Below, piece by piece: positions 46,241-57,433 of a DNA stretch of 64,000 nt. The DNA comes from Aplectana chamaeleonis. Lineage: Eukaryota; Nematoda; Chromadorea; Rhabditida; Cosmocercidae. Made by a program: the position numbers and the translations under genes. The notes under the pieces were generated by a model that ran no database searches, was not told where the DNA came from, and was given only the letters and a program-made list of their open reading frames with translations. Positions within the stretch are counted from its first letter, which is position 1. Every line of letters begins with the position of its first letter. The stretch covers positions 3,439,001 to 3,503,000 of the forward strand of contig JAPDOI010000009.1 of assembly GCA_029168955.1 (NCBI GenBank). The letters run 5' to 3'.

Positions 46241-46520
46241 AATGTGCTTCTCTGGGCCTAAATCCGGTCCGCAATTGCGTCTCGACACGCTTTGCCGCCG
46301 CTCGCATTCGAGTCGGAAGAGTTTCCAGTGCCGCAGCCGCCGATCTGTTTGCTCTAGGTGGGTTTCAGAAACTGGAAAGTTAACAAAACTGGAGAAAACT
46401 ATAAAAAAGCTATATCGAGTCGGCTTTGGCGCTGGAAATTCGACTGACTTCAGCGCGTGCGGCCGCGAAGCGTGTCGGGACGCAATTGCGGACCGGAATT
46501 TGGCCCAGGTAAGAACAGTA
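46241..46520. mobile_element. CAATTGCG palindromic MITE, copy 6 of 6
   Basis: AATGTGCTTCTCTGGGCCTA to TTTGGCCCAGGTAAGAACAG. It lies just downstream of the gene's polyadenylation signal. Confidence 0.85.
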
Positions 46521-46989
46521 CTTTGTTATAAAATGTTTTTTTTTTGGTTTGAAAATTGCAGTTTTGGGTCGGAAATGTGAGTTCCACATCGTATGAAAAC
46601 ACGAATCCGTTTTTAAAAGTAAAAAAATGGTTCATCTCCGAAAGGCTTTGTATCGGGGACGAGCGGGATCTCGATTTCCGCAATCCGATTTTCCGGGTCC
46701 TGATAAATTTTGGCTTTGCGGTTTTCCGGAAGCAGCACAAAATGTGGAAGGAAATCGAAAATGCCTCTAACTAGCGATTGCTTTCACCTTTAGGGTAGAG
46801 ACAATTTTTAGAGTGTCCAGAAAAAATTCCAGGTTTGGCACAAAACGCGCTTTGCTAGGGGTTATTTGGGGTGCTCAACGCGATGTCGAAAACTGACAAT
46901 TGGACTTCAGATTTCTATTCTCCATCCCATATAACCCCTACAGAGAAGTTCCTATAAGGGAACTTCTATAAGTCATAGTAACCATTATA

Positions 46990-47145
46990 CTTTTACATTT
47001 TCAGATTTTTTTTCGAATATTCGACTTTTCGAATAATCCGGAATTCTGGAGTTTTCGAATACTCGACTTCTCGAATAAAAAGTCGACCTTTTCAATCGAC
47101 TTGCGAATTACTTTTCGAATTTTTTTCATTCGACTTTTCGAGTAA
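46990..47145. repeat. TTCGAATATTCGAC minisatellite, block 1
   Basis: TTTTTCGAATATTCGACTTT and related phrases repeat about every 40-45 bases. A matching block in the same orientation lies at 49570-49790; each block is next to an AGTATAGTAACCATT-like phrase. Confidence 0.65.
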
Positions 47146-47784
47146 GTAAAAAAAATATTTTCTCATTCCCACTACTTTTCAGAAAAAAAAGCTGAATTAC
47201 TTCAGCTAGCATATTCTATCTTTCTTTTGGGACTGAACTACACTGTCGAATAGGGAAGCAAACGAACTATATATATTTACGAGACGGTTGGCTAAATCAG
47301 AAAAATATACGAATTATCAAGCATATGTGGCATATAATGCAAACAACTGCTTCTCATCATTTAATTCCGATAGGAAGTAACTGCAAAACAATAACTCGGG
47401 CACCTGTTCAAAAAGTAAGCTATTGAAACTCGCCGCCGCCGTCTTAGGCATCTTTCATAGTCCTCGCCGCAAGCGCGGCACGCGCGTGACGCGCTGGAGC
47501 CGCGGTGGGCTATGAAAGTTCTCATCGCGCGGGAAGCGCGTGCCACTCATCCAGCGCCGCCATCGCGGCCAGGGATGTGCGGCAATTGCCGTTTGCCGTT
47601 TGTCGTTTGCCGGCCATTTTTGGAACTTTTTTGCCGTTTGTCGTTTGCCGAAAATTTTGTTACTTTTCCGGCAAAACTCGGCAGAACATTGGAAGCAAGG
47701 CGCCTATGCTCGAGGCTATGTGGGCACTAGGGGTAATCCAATTCTCCGTTGTTCGCTCAACCGTTATGAGAGGTTTCGAGTGGG

Positions 47785-47963
47785 TGGTGGCCATCGTGTA
47801 CCAACACTACTGAGGAGGCGGGAGAAATGGGGGAGGAGCGAGGTTCCTGATTGGACGCAACGGGGGCTAGCCTCGGCCCCCGGCTGTTGCGTCCAATCAG
47901 GATCCTCGCCCCTCCCCCGTTTCTCCCGCCTCCTCAGAAGTGTTGATACACGATGGCCACCAC
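47785..47963. repeat. Palindrome with ~75-bp arms
   Basis: GGTGGCCATCGTGTACCAAC with GAGGAGGCGGGAGAAATGGG faces CCGTTTCTCCCGCCTCCTCA with GATACACGATGGCCACC. A few mismatches; the centre is GC-rich (GGGGGCTAGCCTCGGCCCCC). Confidence 0.82.
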
Positions 47964-48263
47964 TATTGGGGGGAGGGGTAGTAAATCTGTTTGAAAACGC
48001 GAGTTAACTCGAAAAATTCTGAAGGTAAACTGCAGCTAAAAGCAAGCTTTTTATTAGAAGATTTCCAGGAAAGGGACCCGACAGTGCTGGAACTAAGCAC
48101 TCGCATGCCGCCTTATGAGATACTAGATAAGCATAGGGCGAAAAAATCCCCAAAAAATAGTTCATTCTGTCTTTTCTGGAAAAATTTTGACTTTGAAAAA
48201 AATTCTGAAGATTTTTCGAACTTTTTTCAGCTCGTAGTGAGTTCGCGCAAAACTTCAACTTAA

Positions 48264-48740
48264 AGGCACAGTCCAATCTCAGGGGCGAAATCTGACATTT
48301 CCGCATAATTGTGAAGTAGACCCACCCTATAAAGCCCCTGCCAAGTTCGAGTTCTCAGTTCCTTCGACTAAGCGAGATATAGGGGGAAGCCAACCTGGGC
48401 CCCCACATCGGAAAGCCACTTTGACACGCCCCTTTTATGATCTTTCGAGCTCGACAGTGGGGAGACGAGCGATGTTTTCGATCGATAGCCCCGTTCTTCC
48501 TTTCATTCTCAAACTCTCTCTTTGTTCAGGTCGGCTCGTATATATCGGTTGTATGTGGAGGAAGTTACAAGCCTCGGACAACTCGTCCACCACATTTAGC
48601 TCAATTTTTGAGGGGCCATAACTCCGTTCCTAGGGGGTCTTGTACGATGTCTGAGACATCGTTGGAATCAGCATGGGACTTCTTTCAAGATCGGAAAGGC
48701 TTGAAAGTCAGAAAAACATTTCTGAGATTGGACTGTGCCT
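48264..48740. mobile_element. TTAA-flanked AGGCACAGTCCAATC MITE
   Basis: TTAA at 48260-48263 and 48741-48744. Ends AGGCACAGTCCAATCTCAGG and TTTCTGAGATTGGACTGTGCCT are inverse copies. Internal AACTCGTCCACCACATTT and GCGAGATATAGGGGG landmarks match the other family members. Confidence 0.87.
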
Positions 48741-48984
48741 TTAACGAGAGCTGACGGAGAAATTGGAACTAGTGTGTGAATGAGAAGAAAGATGGATAGT
48801 TTTCGAAAATATCCTTCCGAGAACTTTCCATCTGAAGCTATCCATCTTTTTCTTCATGTATGAACTATTTCCATTTTCTCTGTCAGCGCGCGTTATGTTG
48901 CAGTAATGCGCGAACTCAAAGCGAGATCACCACCTAGTTGTAATTTGACTCATTTCATATGAGTTACTCGCAGGCGGTTCTAGT

Positions 48985-49215
48985 TTTGTCAGAGCGCGGC
49001 TACCAATCGCGGAGCCGCGGCGGCACTACCGCGGAGCCGTAGCGGCACAGCCGCGGAGCCACAGAGGCACTGCCGCAGAGCCACAGCGGCCCTACCGCGG
49101 AGCCGCTGCGGTACTATCGCGGAGTCGCAGAGGCACTACCGCGGAGTCGCAGAGGCACTATCGCGGGGCAGCCACGACGTTGCCGCCGCCATCCCGCGAT
49201 AGTGCCGCTTCGATG
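48985..49215. repeat. CGCGGAGCC GC-rich tandem motif
   Basis: ACTACCGCGGAGCCGCAGCGG and variants repeat ~9 times with a period near 21-22 bases. Related to 33390-33610. Confidence 0.65.
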
Positions 49216-49569
49216 CCTATAGGATCCCAGCGGCGATTTCTTTGATTTCCATGAGGTCCCTCTATGTCTTGTTTTTGTTCATCTGATGTCTTGAAATGAA
49301 ACTACTCCCTTGAATTTGAATTATTAGAATTTTGACTTAAGTATTGAAAAAAAAGGAAAAAAAGTTGAGCGGTACATGTGAATAACTTTTGAGTCAATCT
49401 AAGGGATGAGGTTTTTTGCCGTTTGCCGATTGCCGTTTGCCGCCCGTTTTTGGGATTTTCTTGCCGATTGCCGTTTGCCGAAATCTCGAAATCGTTTGCC
49501 GCACATCCCTGATCGCGGCACCGTCCGAACAGCCATGAAGGTTTCGCCATTTCAATCATTCTAATGTTT

Positions 49570-49790
49570 CCGTAAATTTTCGAATATTCGACTTTTCGAA
49601 TAATTCAGGAATTCAAACTTTTTGAATATTCGACTTCCTGAATAATTCGGGATTTTGAACTTTTCGAATATTCGACTTTTCGAATGATTCGGGAATTTGC
49701 CTTTCTCAAATATTCGACTTTTCGAATAATTCGAAGTCGACTTCTTCATTCGAATGATTTTTCAAATCATTCGATTCGGTCAAAGTATAG
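49570..49790. repeat. TTCGAATATTCGAC minisatellite, block 2
   Basis: At least four ~45-base units containing TTTTCGAATATTCGACTT. The minus-strand frame with a repeated SRIFEK pattern is a reading of the repeat. Confidence 0.7.
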
Positions 49791-49794
49791 TAAC

Positions 49795-51215
49795 CATTCC
49801 AAATGAAATGTACTTCTCTGGAACAATTTTCGGCGAAAAGTCCGAATATGCTCATCGCAGTTGCCTAGACCCACTCTGAAAGAAGTTATGAGCGTTTTTA
49901 TAGTTTCGCGGCAAGGTAAGGGTAACTACCCCCCCATGACATTTCTGGGGTGTTTTTAAATTTGCTTTCGAAAAAGGGCATTTTCATTGCTTTCCGAGAA
50001 GTTAGGGGCTTTTCAACCGATTGGCATCCATCAGAGCTTTTTTGGGTCTTCAGAAAAACGTCTTCGAACTCTGCTCAAAACTTTCAACTGGGGGTTACTT
50101 AGGGGGCTGAATCCGAATCTTGGGTCTATTCCTCGCCAGAGTTACGGTTAGTGTAGGGTGCGGTAGGCATAATGCTTTTTAACTGGCGTTACGTACGTTA
50201 AAGTTTTGAAAATCTGGAATAGACCTCGAATTCGTGTTCGGCGTCCCAAATAACACTCACAGAGAAATCTTGGGCCAAATCTGAGACTTCATCCAAGTTA
50301 CCGTATACCCACCGTCACATACCGTAATCCAAAGAAAATCGATAAACCCACATTTTACACATGCATTTATGTAATGAGGCCCAAATAGTTCCTACAGATA
50401 AGTTTTAAGGCGATTTCATCCTACATGGCACTCACGAAATCGTCAAAAGTCACGTTTGGCCTGCAAAATTTCCCCCATTTCGAACCTTTGGACCAAATTA
50501 GACGAATTTTCTTGAAGGCATCGTCCTTGGTGGAAAAATCACTTTCGATTTTTTGTGCACAATCAAACAATTCGGGCTAGCTGACATTGCCCATGAAGCT
50601 TGAGGCTCCAAAAATGCTCCTTTTAGAAATTATGGCCACCTGAAAACTGCTCTGGGGCCGATCATCTAGCACTCCTGGGTCGGTCATCTAACACTTTTTC
50701 GTTGAATGTTGATGTGACCGTCCAACAACGTTGAAAACAACTATGGTTCAAACACTACATGCAGGAAAACTTCCAAAATGGCGGTGACCAAGTCTCCAAA
50801 TGCAGAAAACCCTCAAAAACGATTTTGGCGCGAAATTCAAATTCGTATTTGCAATGTTCCGATCGATTTTTCTTTACAAGTGAAGGTTTTTTTATGAGGC
50901 CCTTCGACATTTTCGTTCGTTAAAGAGGCCAAACTGTAGAAAAACATGAAAAACTATTTTATGATTTTCATCGTGTACGATGCCTCTAAATATTGACAAA
51001 TGGGCCTAATATCCCTAATCAGCACCCGAGACAACCTTCAGAAAAAAGTTTTAAGCTCAGTCCAAGACATTTTTGAATACCCTAAAAGTTGCCATTCTAC
51101 CCAAAGCTATGAAAATGCCAACTTTTTGAAATCCCTTGTAAATCTCTGAGGCATTTAAGGGAATCGAAAAACGGACTATCAATGCTGTGTCCCATACAGT
51201 TGCCCGCAATTTCAA
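49795..51215. repeat. Degenerate GGGGTTATT/TACGGTAG family DNA
   Basis: Starts with CCAAATGAAATGTACTTCTC (compare 4855 and 53830) and continues with GGGGTTACTTAGGGGGCTGA and ACCGTATACCCACCGTCAC landmarks. It looks like an old CAAGGGAA-class element; termini are not identified. No gene is supported. Confidence 0.55.
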
Positions 51216-51219
51216 AAGG

Positions 51220-52743
51220 ACATGGTGCGGTTGCAGTCACCCGCCAAAACTACGGTGGAAGACGCCAGATTTTATTATCGATCGAGAGCACAGCTGATTA
51301 TCTCACTAAGTTACGGTTTCTCTTTTTTTTTCGTGTTTGTTTCGGCATTATTTTTGTTTCTGAGTGTTCAAATATTGTGAATAGGGGCTATTCTTAGTTC
51401 TTTGGGTATATTAGCCGTTTGTTCGGGCTTTGAAGTTTTTTTTCTATTATGTTTTGAAATAAAAAAAAATTCAAATTCCTCTCGCACACTAACAAGGGAA
51501 GTATACAAAGCGTAGGTCGGATCTGCCAAAACGACTAGTGTCGTTAATATCTCTTGTGGCTCAATAGTAGAACTGCTCAGTATCCCGCCCCGAGCCGCAG
51601 GTTCCAAGAAGTTACAAGCTTAAAAAGCTCATTTTTTGTGCTTTTTGAACCTTCCAAAAATCGCGTTAGTCTTCGGAAAATCCGGAAACGGACCTCATAA
51701 ATGTGTTCAGCGTCAAAAACTACCCCCCTGAGCAAAGTTTGAGTGAAGGCACATTTTCCGTACTTTGTCCAGACTAACAGCGTTCTGGACTTTTAGTTGG
51801 GATTTTCAGTTGGGCGCTTATTTCTACCAATTCAGGGCTCTGGAAGCTTTTCAGAAAAAAGTTCCAGATTTGACTTAAAATTCTCCCAGGGAGGTTTTTG
51901 GGGGCGCTGATCACGAATCTGTGGTTTATTAGTCGATTTTCCAATGTTTTCGGCTAATTTCGTTTGAAGCTTCCCAACCGAGGAAAATTTCGAGGGAAAA
52001 ACGCCACTTTCGAGATTTCCGGTTTTCTACGATAGATATGTCTCAAAATCATTCTCTGAAAGTTATTTGTAGTGCTTAACACGAATCCGGAGTCCGTCTA
52101 TCGATCTTTTGCAGATTACGGCAGATTACGGTGGGTATACGGTAGTTTGGTAAAAATCTTAGATTTTACTCAAAATTTGTATACGGGGGTTATTCGGGGT
52201 GGAGAATACGGATTTAGCGTCCGTTTGTCGATTTTTAAAATACCAAGGTGGGTTTTGACCCCTATATGACATGTTACTTACCGTGACCTACAGTAAACCT
52301 CAAAATTTCTACAAATGGACTCCAGATTCGTATTCGCCACCCTAGATTACCCTTACATACAACTTTTGAGCTAAATCCGAGAACATTCTTGTAACTCCAA
52401 AAAAATGCCTGATGGGTACCCTTGCCTTTTCGCCAGGCTTGAAAAATGCTCATAATTTTTTTGAGCCTGCGGCTCGCCGCGGGATACTGCGCATTTTTAC
52501 TATTGAGCCAGAAGAGATACTAAGCATACTAGTCGTTTTCGCAGATCCGACCTACGCTTTCTATACTTCCCTTGCAAGAGAAGCCCCTATTCGTAATATT
52601 ATAAGAGTCAGAAACAAAAATAATGCCGAAGCAAACAAGAAAAACCGTAACTCACCCAGAGAATCATCCATGCTGTCGATCGATAATGAAATTTGGCGTC
52701 TTCCACCGTAGTTTTAGTGTGTGACCGCAACCGCACCATGCTC
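51220..52743. repeat. Fold-back with ~165-175-bp arms
   Basis: The left arm (51220-51396) contains CATGGTGCGGTTGCAGTCAC, AACTACGGTGGAAGACGCCA and GGCATTATTTTTGTTTCTGA; the right arm (52581-52743) is their inverse with ~20% divergence. Between them sits the CAAGGGAA element at 51493-52574. Confidence 0.8.
51493..52574. mobile_element. CAAGGGAAGTATAC element, copy 3 (1.08 kb)
   Basis: CAAGGGAAGTATACAAAGCG to CGCTTTCTATACTTCCCTTG. Flanks TAA and CAA are only partly matching. Internal order matches copies 1 and 2 in the opposite orientation. Confidence 0.85.
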
Positions 52744-53391
52744 TTTCAACATTGCGGTAAACTGTGCCTACAGCTATCGAAACATCGTTTCATAAGAGCT
52801 CTCGGCAAAGGTAAGGTAAGCTCTGGTGAGAGTTATCTAGAATATGAAATGAGCGGCTTTCCATTATCCCGATTTCCGAATAACCGACATCGGAAATCGA
52901 ATTGCTGGGTCCGACATGCCATTTCGGTATTTCCAGAAATCAAATTTCTTCACACCCGCTGCTTTCAATCTGTATTGAAAACTCAGCTTCTTTTAGCTGA
53001 TATTGAGTTTGACGAAACCCTAAACTTTATCATCTTTATGAAGACCAAATCCAATTTTGACGTGTACCAACCATTTTTTTTGATTTTTTTTTTGAATTTT
53101 TTCAATTATGGTCTTGGTGATTTTTTATTTTCCCATCGTTTCTAGGCTACTTATCAATTAGAAATTCAGATTACGGCGGGCGACGACGAGTTTTCTCACG
53201 AACCTCGCTTAGAGTTTGTGTGTGGGAAAGTGCCCAGCGATGTGCTGAGCTCAAACTCTCCCTAAAGGCTTTCACTCAATAAGGGCAGCTGGTTGTGCAC
53301 ATACTCTTTTGCTAAATTTACCTGTTTCTTATTCCTGCTTTTTGGTTTTTGGTCATGAATACCATTTTAATATTAGACGATTTTCTCCGGA

Positions 53392-53712
53392 ATGGAAAAA
53401 TTAAGGCTTCAGATTTCTGAATTTTTTTCTCTATTTTTTATGGAATTATGGACAAATTTTTGGCCGAGCAAACTCCTGCCCGTGGTGGATGAATTCAGGC
53501 AGGGCTTTGCTCTGAATCTGCCATCTTGCATAGAATTTCGATGGAAGTGGTTGTTTGGAGGGGAAAAGGCTTCCGATTGTTCTTTGTTGCCTGAGATTCA
53601 ACTCAGACTTCTTGAAGCGTTCTTGGAAGACATTGAAAACAGGCGTAGACTGCGCCAGCTGGCTGAAAACATTCCCTCCAATTCGTTCCACAGCACTTTT
53701 CTGAAGGTGTAG
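53392..53712 (+). CDS. Orphan open frame, 106 aa, hypothetical
   Basis: ATG at 53392, stop at 53710-53712. The N-terminal ~25 residues are Phe-rich and AT-rich; from residue ~25 the composition becomes coding-like (SKLLPVVDEFRQGFALNLPS, then CIEFRWKWLFGGEKASDC), followed by a charged helix (IQLRLLEAFLEDIENRRRLR QLAENI). The strand opposite also reads open for 81 residues. Upstream at 53146-53270 another 40-codon open stretch follows a TTTCTAG acceptor-like site (starting ATYQLEIQITAGDDEFSHEP), so these may be remnants of a multi-exon gene. I do not recognise it. Confidence 0.35.
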   Translation: MEKLRLQISEFFSLFFMELWTNFWPSKLLPVVDEFRQGFALNLPSCIEFRWKWLFGGEKASDCSLLPEIQLRLLEAFLEDIENRRRLRQLAENIPSNSFHSTFLKV

Positions 53713-53804
53713 AACGATTTTCGGACCGTTGTTTTAGTGAAGTGTCTTGTTAGAGTCTATTTCAATCCCACGTGGCTTTAGCGAACTCACTCCACTTGCG
53801 CTAA

Positions 53805-54859
53805 CAAGGGAACTACTTTTAGTCAGCCTGGCCATTCCGGATGAAATGTACTTTTCTAGAACCATTTCGGACGTAGAGTTCGAATATGTTTTTCGCAACT
53901 ACCCAAACCTTTTCTGAAAGAAAATAAAGGGGTTTTTTAAAGCCTCGCGGCCATCAGGGAAATTTTATGTAGGGTGGTCCGAATAAAAAACTTCCGGATT
54001 ATGCTCAAAACTTGTATGTAGGATGCTGAACACGAATTTGGGGACCGCTTATCGAAATTCTGAGCTTCACTGTAGGTTACGGTTGGTGCCGTGCCATTTA
54101 AGAGACAAAACATATTGACCTTAATCACTAGGAAATCGACAAATGAAAATCGATTTCGCATTCAACACCTCGAATGACCCCAGCGTAGAAATTTTGAGTC
54201 AAATCTGAGACTTTGACCAAACTACATATGTACTGTAAACCCACCGTAATCTACCTTAATCTGTCGAAAATCGATATATGGATCTCATATTCGTGTTGAG
54301 TACTCCGAATAACAATAGAGAAATATTTAGAGTCACATCTATCGCAGCATTCCGAAATCGTCAAAAGTCGCGTCGTGGCCTAAAAATTCCCCCCCCCCAT
54401 TGTCAGCTTTGAGCGAAATTTGTTAAAAATTTTGAAAAATAGGCAATAAACCTCAAATTCGTGATTAGCAACCAACAAAAACCTCCATGGGGGAGTTTTA
54501 GAACAAAACTGGAACGTTTTATCTAACGTTTTCAGAACCTCTAAGTAAACGCTCCACCCACAACACGTAAAGTCCAAAACGCTGTTACACTATGCTAAGT
54601 CCGAAGAACGACTGTTAACCCAGGGTGATTTACTTTGAAAGCTGAACACGAATATGAGGTCCGTTTCCAAATTTTCGATAGATTACTGCTCATTTTTGGG
54701 AGATGCATTGGGTACGAAAATCAGGGACAAAAAACGTCTGAAAACTTTTTTAGAGTGGTTTTAGACAGCCTAGAAGGGCATAATCGGGATCAACGTCTCG
54801 GAACGATTCTAGAGTACTTTTCATTTGGAATGGCCAGGCTGAATGTAGTAGTTTCTTTG
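53805..54859. mobile_element. CAAGGGAACTACTTT element (1.06 kb)
   Basis: The left end CAAGGGAACTACTTTTAGTC continues AGCCTGGCCATTCC; the right end is its near inverse, GGAATGGCCAGGCTGAATGT to TTTCTTTG. It shares interior GGTTACGGT motifs with the GTATAC-type copies but has different inner termini, so it is a sister family. Confidence 0.78.
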
Positions 54860-55194
54860 CGTAGTTTCTATGCGTGAAAAAAATGGGATTTCCCTCAGAA
54901 GTGCGGTTGTACGCCAAAATTCCATGGCTTTTGGTTAAAAGAACTACATATGTATTTCACGGTTAAGTCCAAAAATTTATGTCCCTCGTAAGGAATAGTA
55001 TTCCAGACAAGGAAAGGTCACATGGAAAAGTAGTCATTCTGAACGAAATGCAACTTGTAAGGATCAGTGTCTGACGAAAAGTTTGAATCCGTCCTTTATA
55101 GCTGCGCTCCGTTTTTCCGAATGGGGTTAAAGGCTTTTATTCATAGGTGGGTCATCATAGTAACAATTGTCATTATGCCCACTGCACCCTACAT

Positions 55195-55472
55195 ATACTC
55201 TGTTTATCTTGAATTGCACAAAACACGGTCCGCCAATAGTCCTCTAATTGGCCCGCTAGTACCGTAGTGTACGTCCACGACGCGTTCTCGGCAGACCCGG
55301 GTGTGCACCCGGTGTGCAAAGCAATCGATTCGCCAATGCCATCACTCGGCCACCCACCCTGCCACCCGGGTCTGCCGAGAACGCGTTGTGGACGTACACT
55401 ACGGTATTAGCGGGCCAATTAGAGGATTATTGGCGGACCGTGTTTTGTGCAATTCAAGATAAACAGAGTATA
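55195..55472. mobile_element. GGTCCGCCAATAG palindromic MITE, copy 2
   Basis: ACTCTGTTTATCTTGAATTG to CAATTCAAGATAAACAGAGT, almost perfectly palindromic outside the centre. It is highly similar to 36028-36306, implying recent movement. Confidence 0.88.
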
Positions 55473-55587
55473 CCTTGATTCATCCTGAAACTGAAAATGT
55501 AACCTATAATCGTGTTCAGGGTACCAAAGATCACCCAGGACAGACTTCTGGCAGAAAATCATTTCAGGTCCACAAAGGCTCCTTTAA

Positions 55588-56044
55588 AGGCACAAGACAC
55601 CCAGAAAATTAATTTTCAGATTTCAAGGTTATCTTGGACAGAGTCACACGCTGATCACAGTGGTATCTCTGAAATCGTATAAGACCTCCTTTGAATAGAG
55701 TTATGGACCTTCAAAGATGCCTAGATTTAGAGGGTGAAAAACTGGTGGACGAGTTGTCTCAGCCCTGTATTTCTCTTCATTCGCAATCGTTGCGCGAGAG
55801 CGAGCCAGGATAAGGAGACAGTCCGGCAGTGGACTGAGGAACGACGACTCGGTTGAAAATCATCCATCCATCGAGCCGCTATAGAGATCGAAAACCAGGA
55901 AGAAGGTCGGGCCTGTGGTGGTCGCTTATATCTCGCTTATTTGGAGGAATTGAGATCTGGCATTTGGCACGTGTTATACAGGAGGGGTCTTTTACCCAAT
56001 TACATGAAAATCTCAAAATTCTTATCAGAGGGTGTACTGTGCCT
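55588..56044. mobile_element. TTAA MITE, first of three in tandem
   Basis: TTAA at 55584-55587; AGGCACAAGACACCCAGAAA to GGGTGTACTGTGCCT; TTAA at 56045-56048 is shared with the next element. The right half carries GTGGTGGTCGCTTATATCTC. Confidence 0.85.
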
Positions 56045-56048
56045 TTAA

Positions 56049-56522
56049 AGGCACAGTCCAACCTCAGAGGTAATTTCTGATATTATGGTCCGGTCGCCGC
56101 CTATAGCAAACCTGCCAAGCGCGAACTCTCAATTCGCTCAAATAAGCGAGAAAAAGCCAGGAAAAAGTCGGCCACGCCCCCTTGAAAGAAAAAATGGGTA
56201 ACGCCCACTGCAAGGTTTCCGACCTCAATAGGGAAGAGACGCGTTAATGATTTTATTCAAAACCTATGTTCTTCGATTTGTTTTCGGTCTGGCTTTGTAT
56301 TGTGGCCTGCTTCAGAACGATGGCTGCGATTAACGAGAAAATACAGGCTCGAGACAACTCGTCCGCGAACCTGTAGCCGTTCAAAATTGAAATTTTTGAG
56401 AAGCCATAACTCCGTTCGTACTAAGTTGTGAGCGATTCTAGAGACACCATTGTGATCAGCGCAAAATTTTCTCCAAGATAGGCAGAAAAACTAAAAATCG
56501 ATTCCGAGGTTGGACTGTGTCT
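56049..56522. mobile_element. TTAA MITE, second of three in tandem
   Basis: AGGCACAGTCCAACCTCAGA to GAGGTTGGACTGTGTCT, flanked by shared TTAA at 56045 and 56523. This is the CAGTCC subtype. Confidence 0.87.
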
Positions 56523-56526
56523 TTAA

Positions 56527-57014
56527 AGGCACAGTACACCCTCAGACATGAATTTTGAGATTTTCATGTAATTGTGTAGAAGACCCCTCCTGTATAACAT
56601 GTGCCAAGTGCGAGATCTCAGTTGTTCCAAATAAGCGAGATGTAAGCGACCACCACAGGCCCGACCCCCTTCGCTCACCACCACAGGCCCGACCCCTAAC
56701 AGATTTTCGAACTCGATAGCGGCTCGATGGGTGGATGAATTTCAACAAGTCGTCGTTCTTCAGTCCATTACCGGACCGTCTCCTTATCCTGGCTTTCTCA
56801 CACGCAACGATTGCGAATGAAGAGAAATACAGGCCTGAGACAACTCGTCCACCAATTTTCCACCCTCAAAATCTAGGCTTCTTTGAAGAGCCATAACTCT
56901 GTTCAGAGGGGGTTTCGGACGATTTCAGGGATGATCAGCGTGTGAGATCAGCGTGTGACTCTCTCTAAGATAAGCATGAAATCTGAAAATTAATTCTTTG
57001 GGTGTCCTGTGCCT
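56527..57014. mobile_element. TTAA MITE, third of three in tandem
   Basis: AGGCACAGTACACCCTCAGA to TTTGGGTGTCCTGTGCCT; TTAA at 56523-56526 on the left and TCAA (one change) on the right. A short duplication of AGGCCCGACCCC with CACCACA occurs inside (56650-56695). Confidence 0.85.
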
Positions 57015-57197
57015 TCAAGGGAGTCCAGAGCTCGAAAAAAATGTAAAAATTGTGCCTGTTGGCTATAATAACAATTCAGACAATTTCAAATGTCAACAGC
57101 GGGGAAATATGACGTGATCTTATAGGCCCCTTTCTGTTAACAATCCAGACAACACAAGCTAGCAGCGAAAGACCTACCCACCACACCGAAAGCTCCC

Positions 57198-57433
57198 CAG
57201 GCGATTCTCGGCCCCGAGCCGCACCGAATAAGAATCGGAGCCGCCTGACAGTTTGGCTCGTTCTCTCAATCTCCGGGCTACTGCTGTTGCTTATCGGGCC
57301 AACCGGAATAGCCCGGACAGCAACAGCTGTGGCCCAGAAAGCAACAGCACTGGCCCGGACAGCAACAGGAGCCGACTCGCAGATTGGAAAAACGAGCCGA
57401 ACTGTCAGGCGGCTCGGGGCCGATTATCGTCTG
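57198..57433. mobile_element. CAGGCGATTC palindromic MITE, copy 4
   Basis: CAGGCGATTCTCGGCCCCGA to TCGGGGCCGATTATCGTCTG. The central part has extra AGCAACAGCACTGGCCCGGA units. Confidence 0.83.

Larger units (their letters stand above)
47570..49511. mobile_element. hAT-like non-autonomous element, 1.94 kb
   Basis: Begins CAGGGATGTGCGGCAATTGC and ends GCCGCACATCCCTG. The 8-mer ATCGCGGC is exactly repeated on both sides (47562-47569 and 49512-49519). GCCGTTTGCCG-type motifs are clustered inside both ends. Nested within are a palindrome (47785-47963) and a TTAA MITE (48264-48740). No transposase frame is seen. Confidence 0.9.

Noticed and set aside
49561..49749. 62-aa frame with a repeated SRIFEK pattern
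   Set aside because: It follows the TTCGAATATTCGAC minisatellite.
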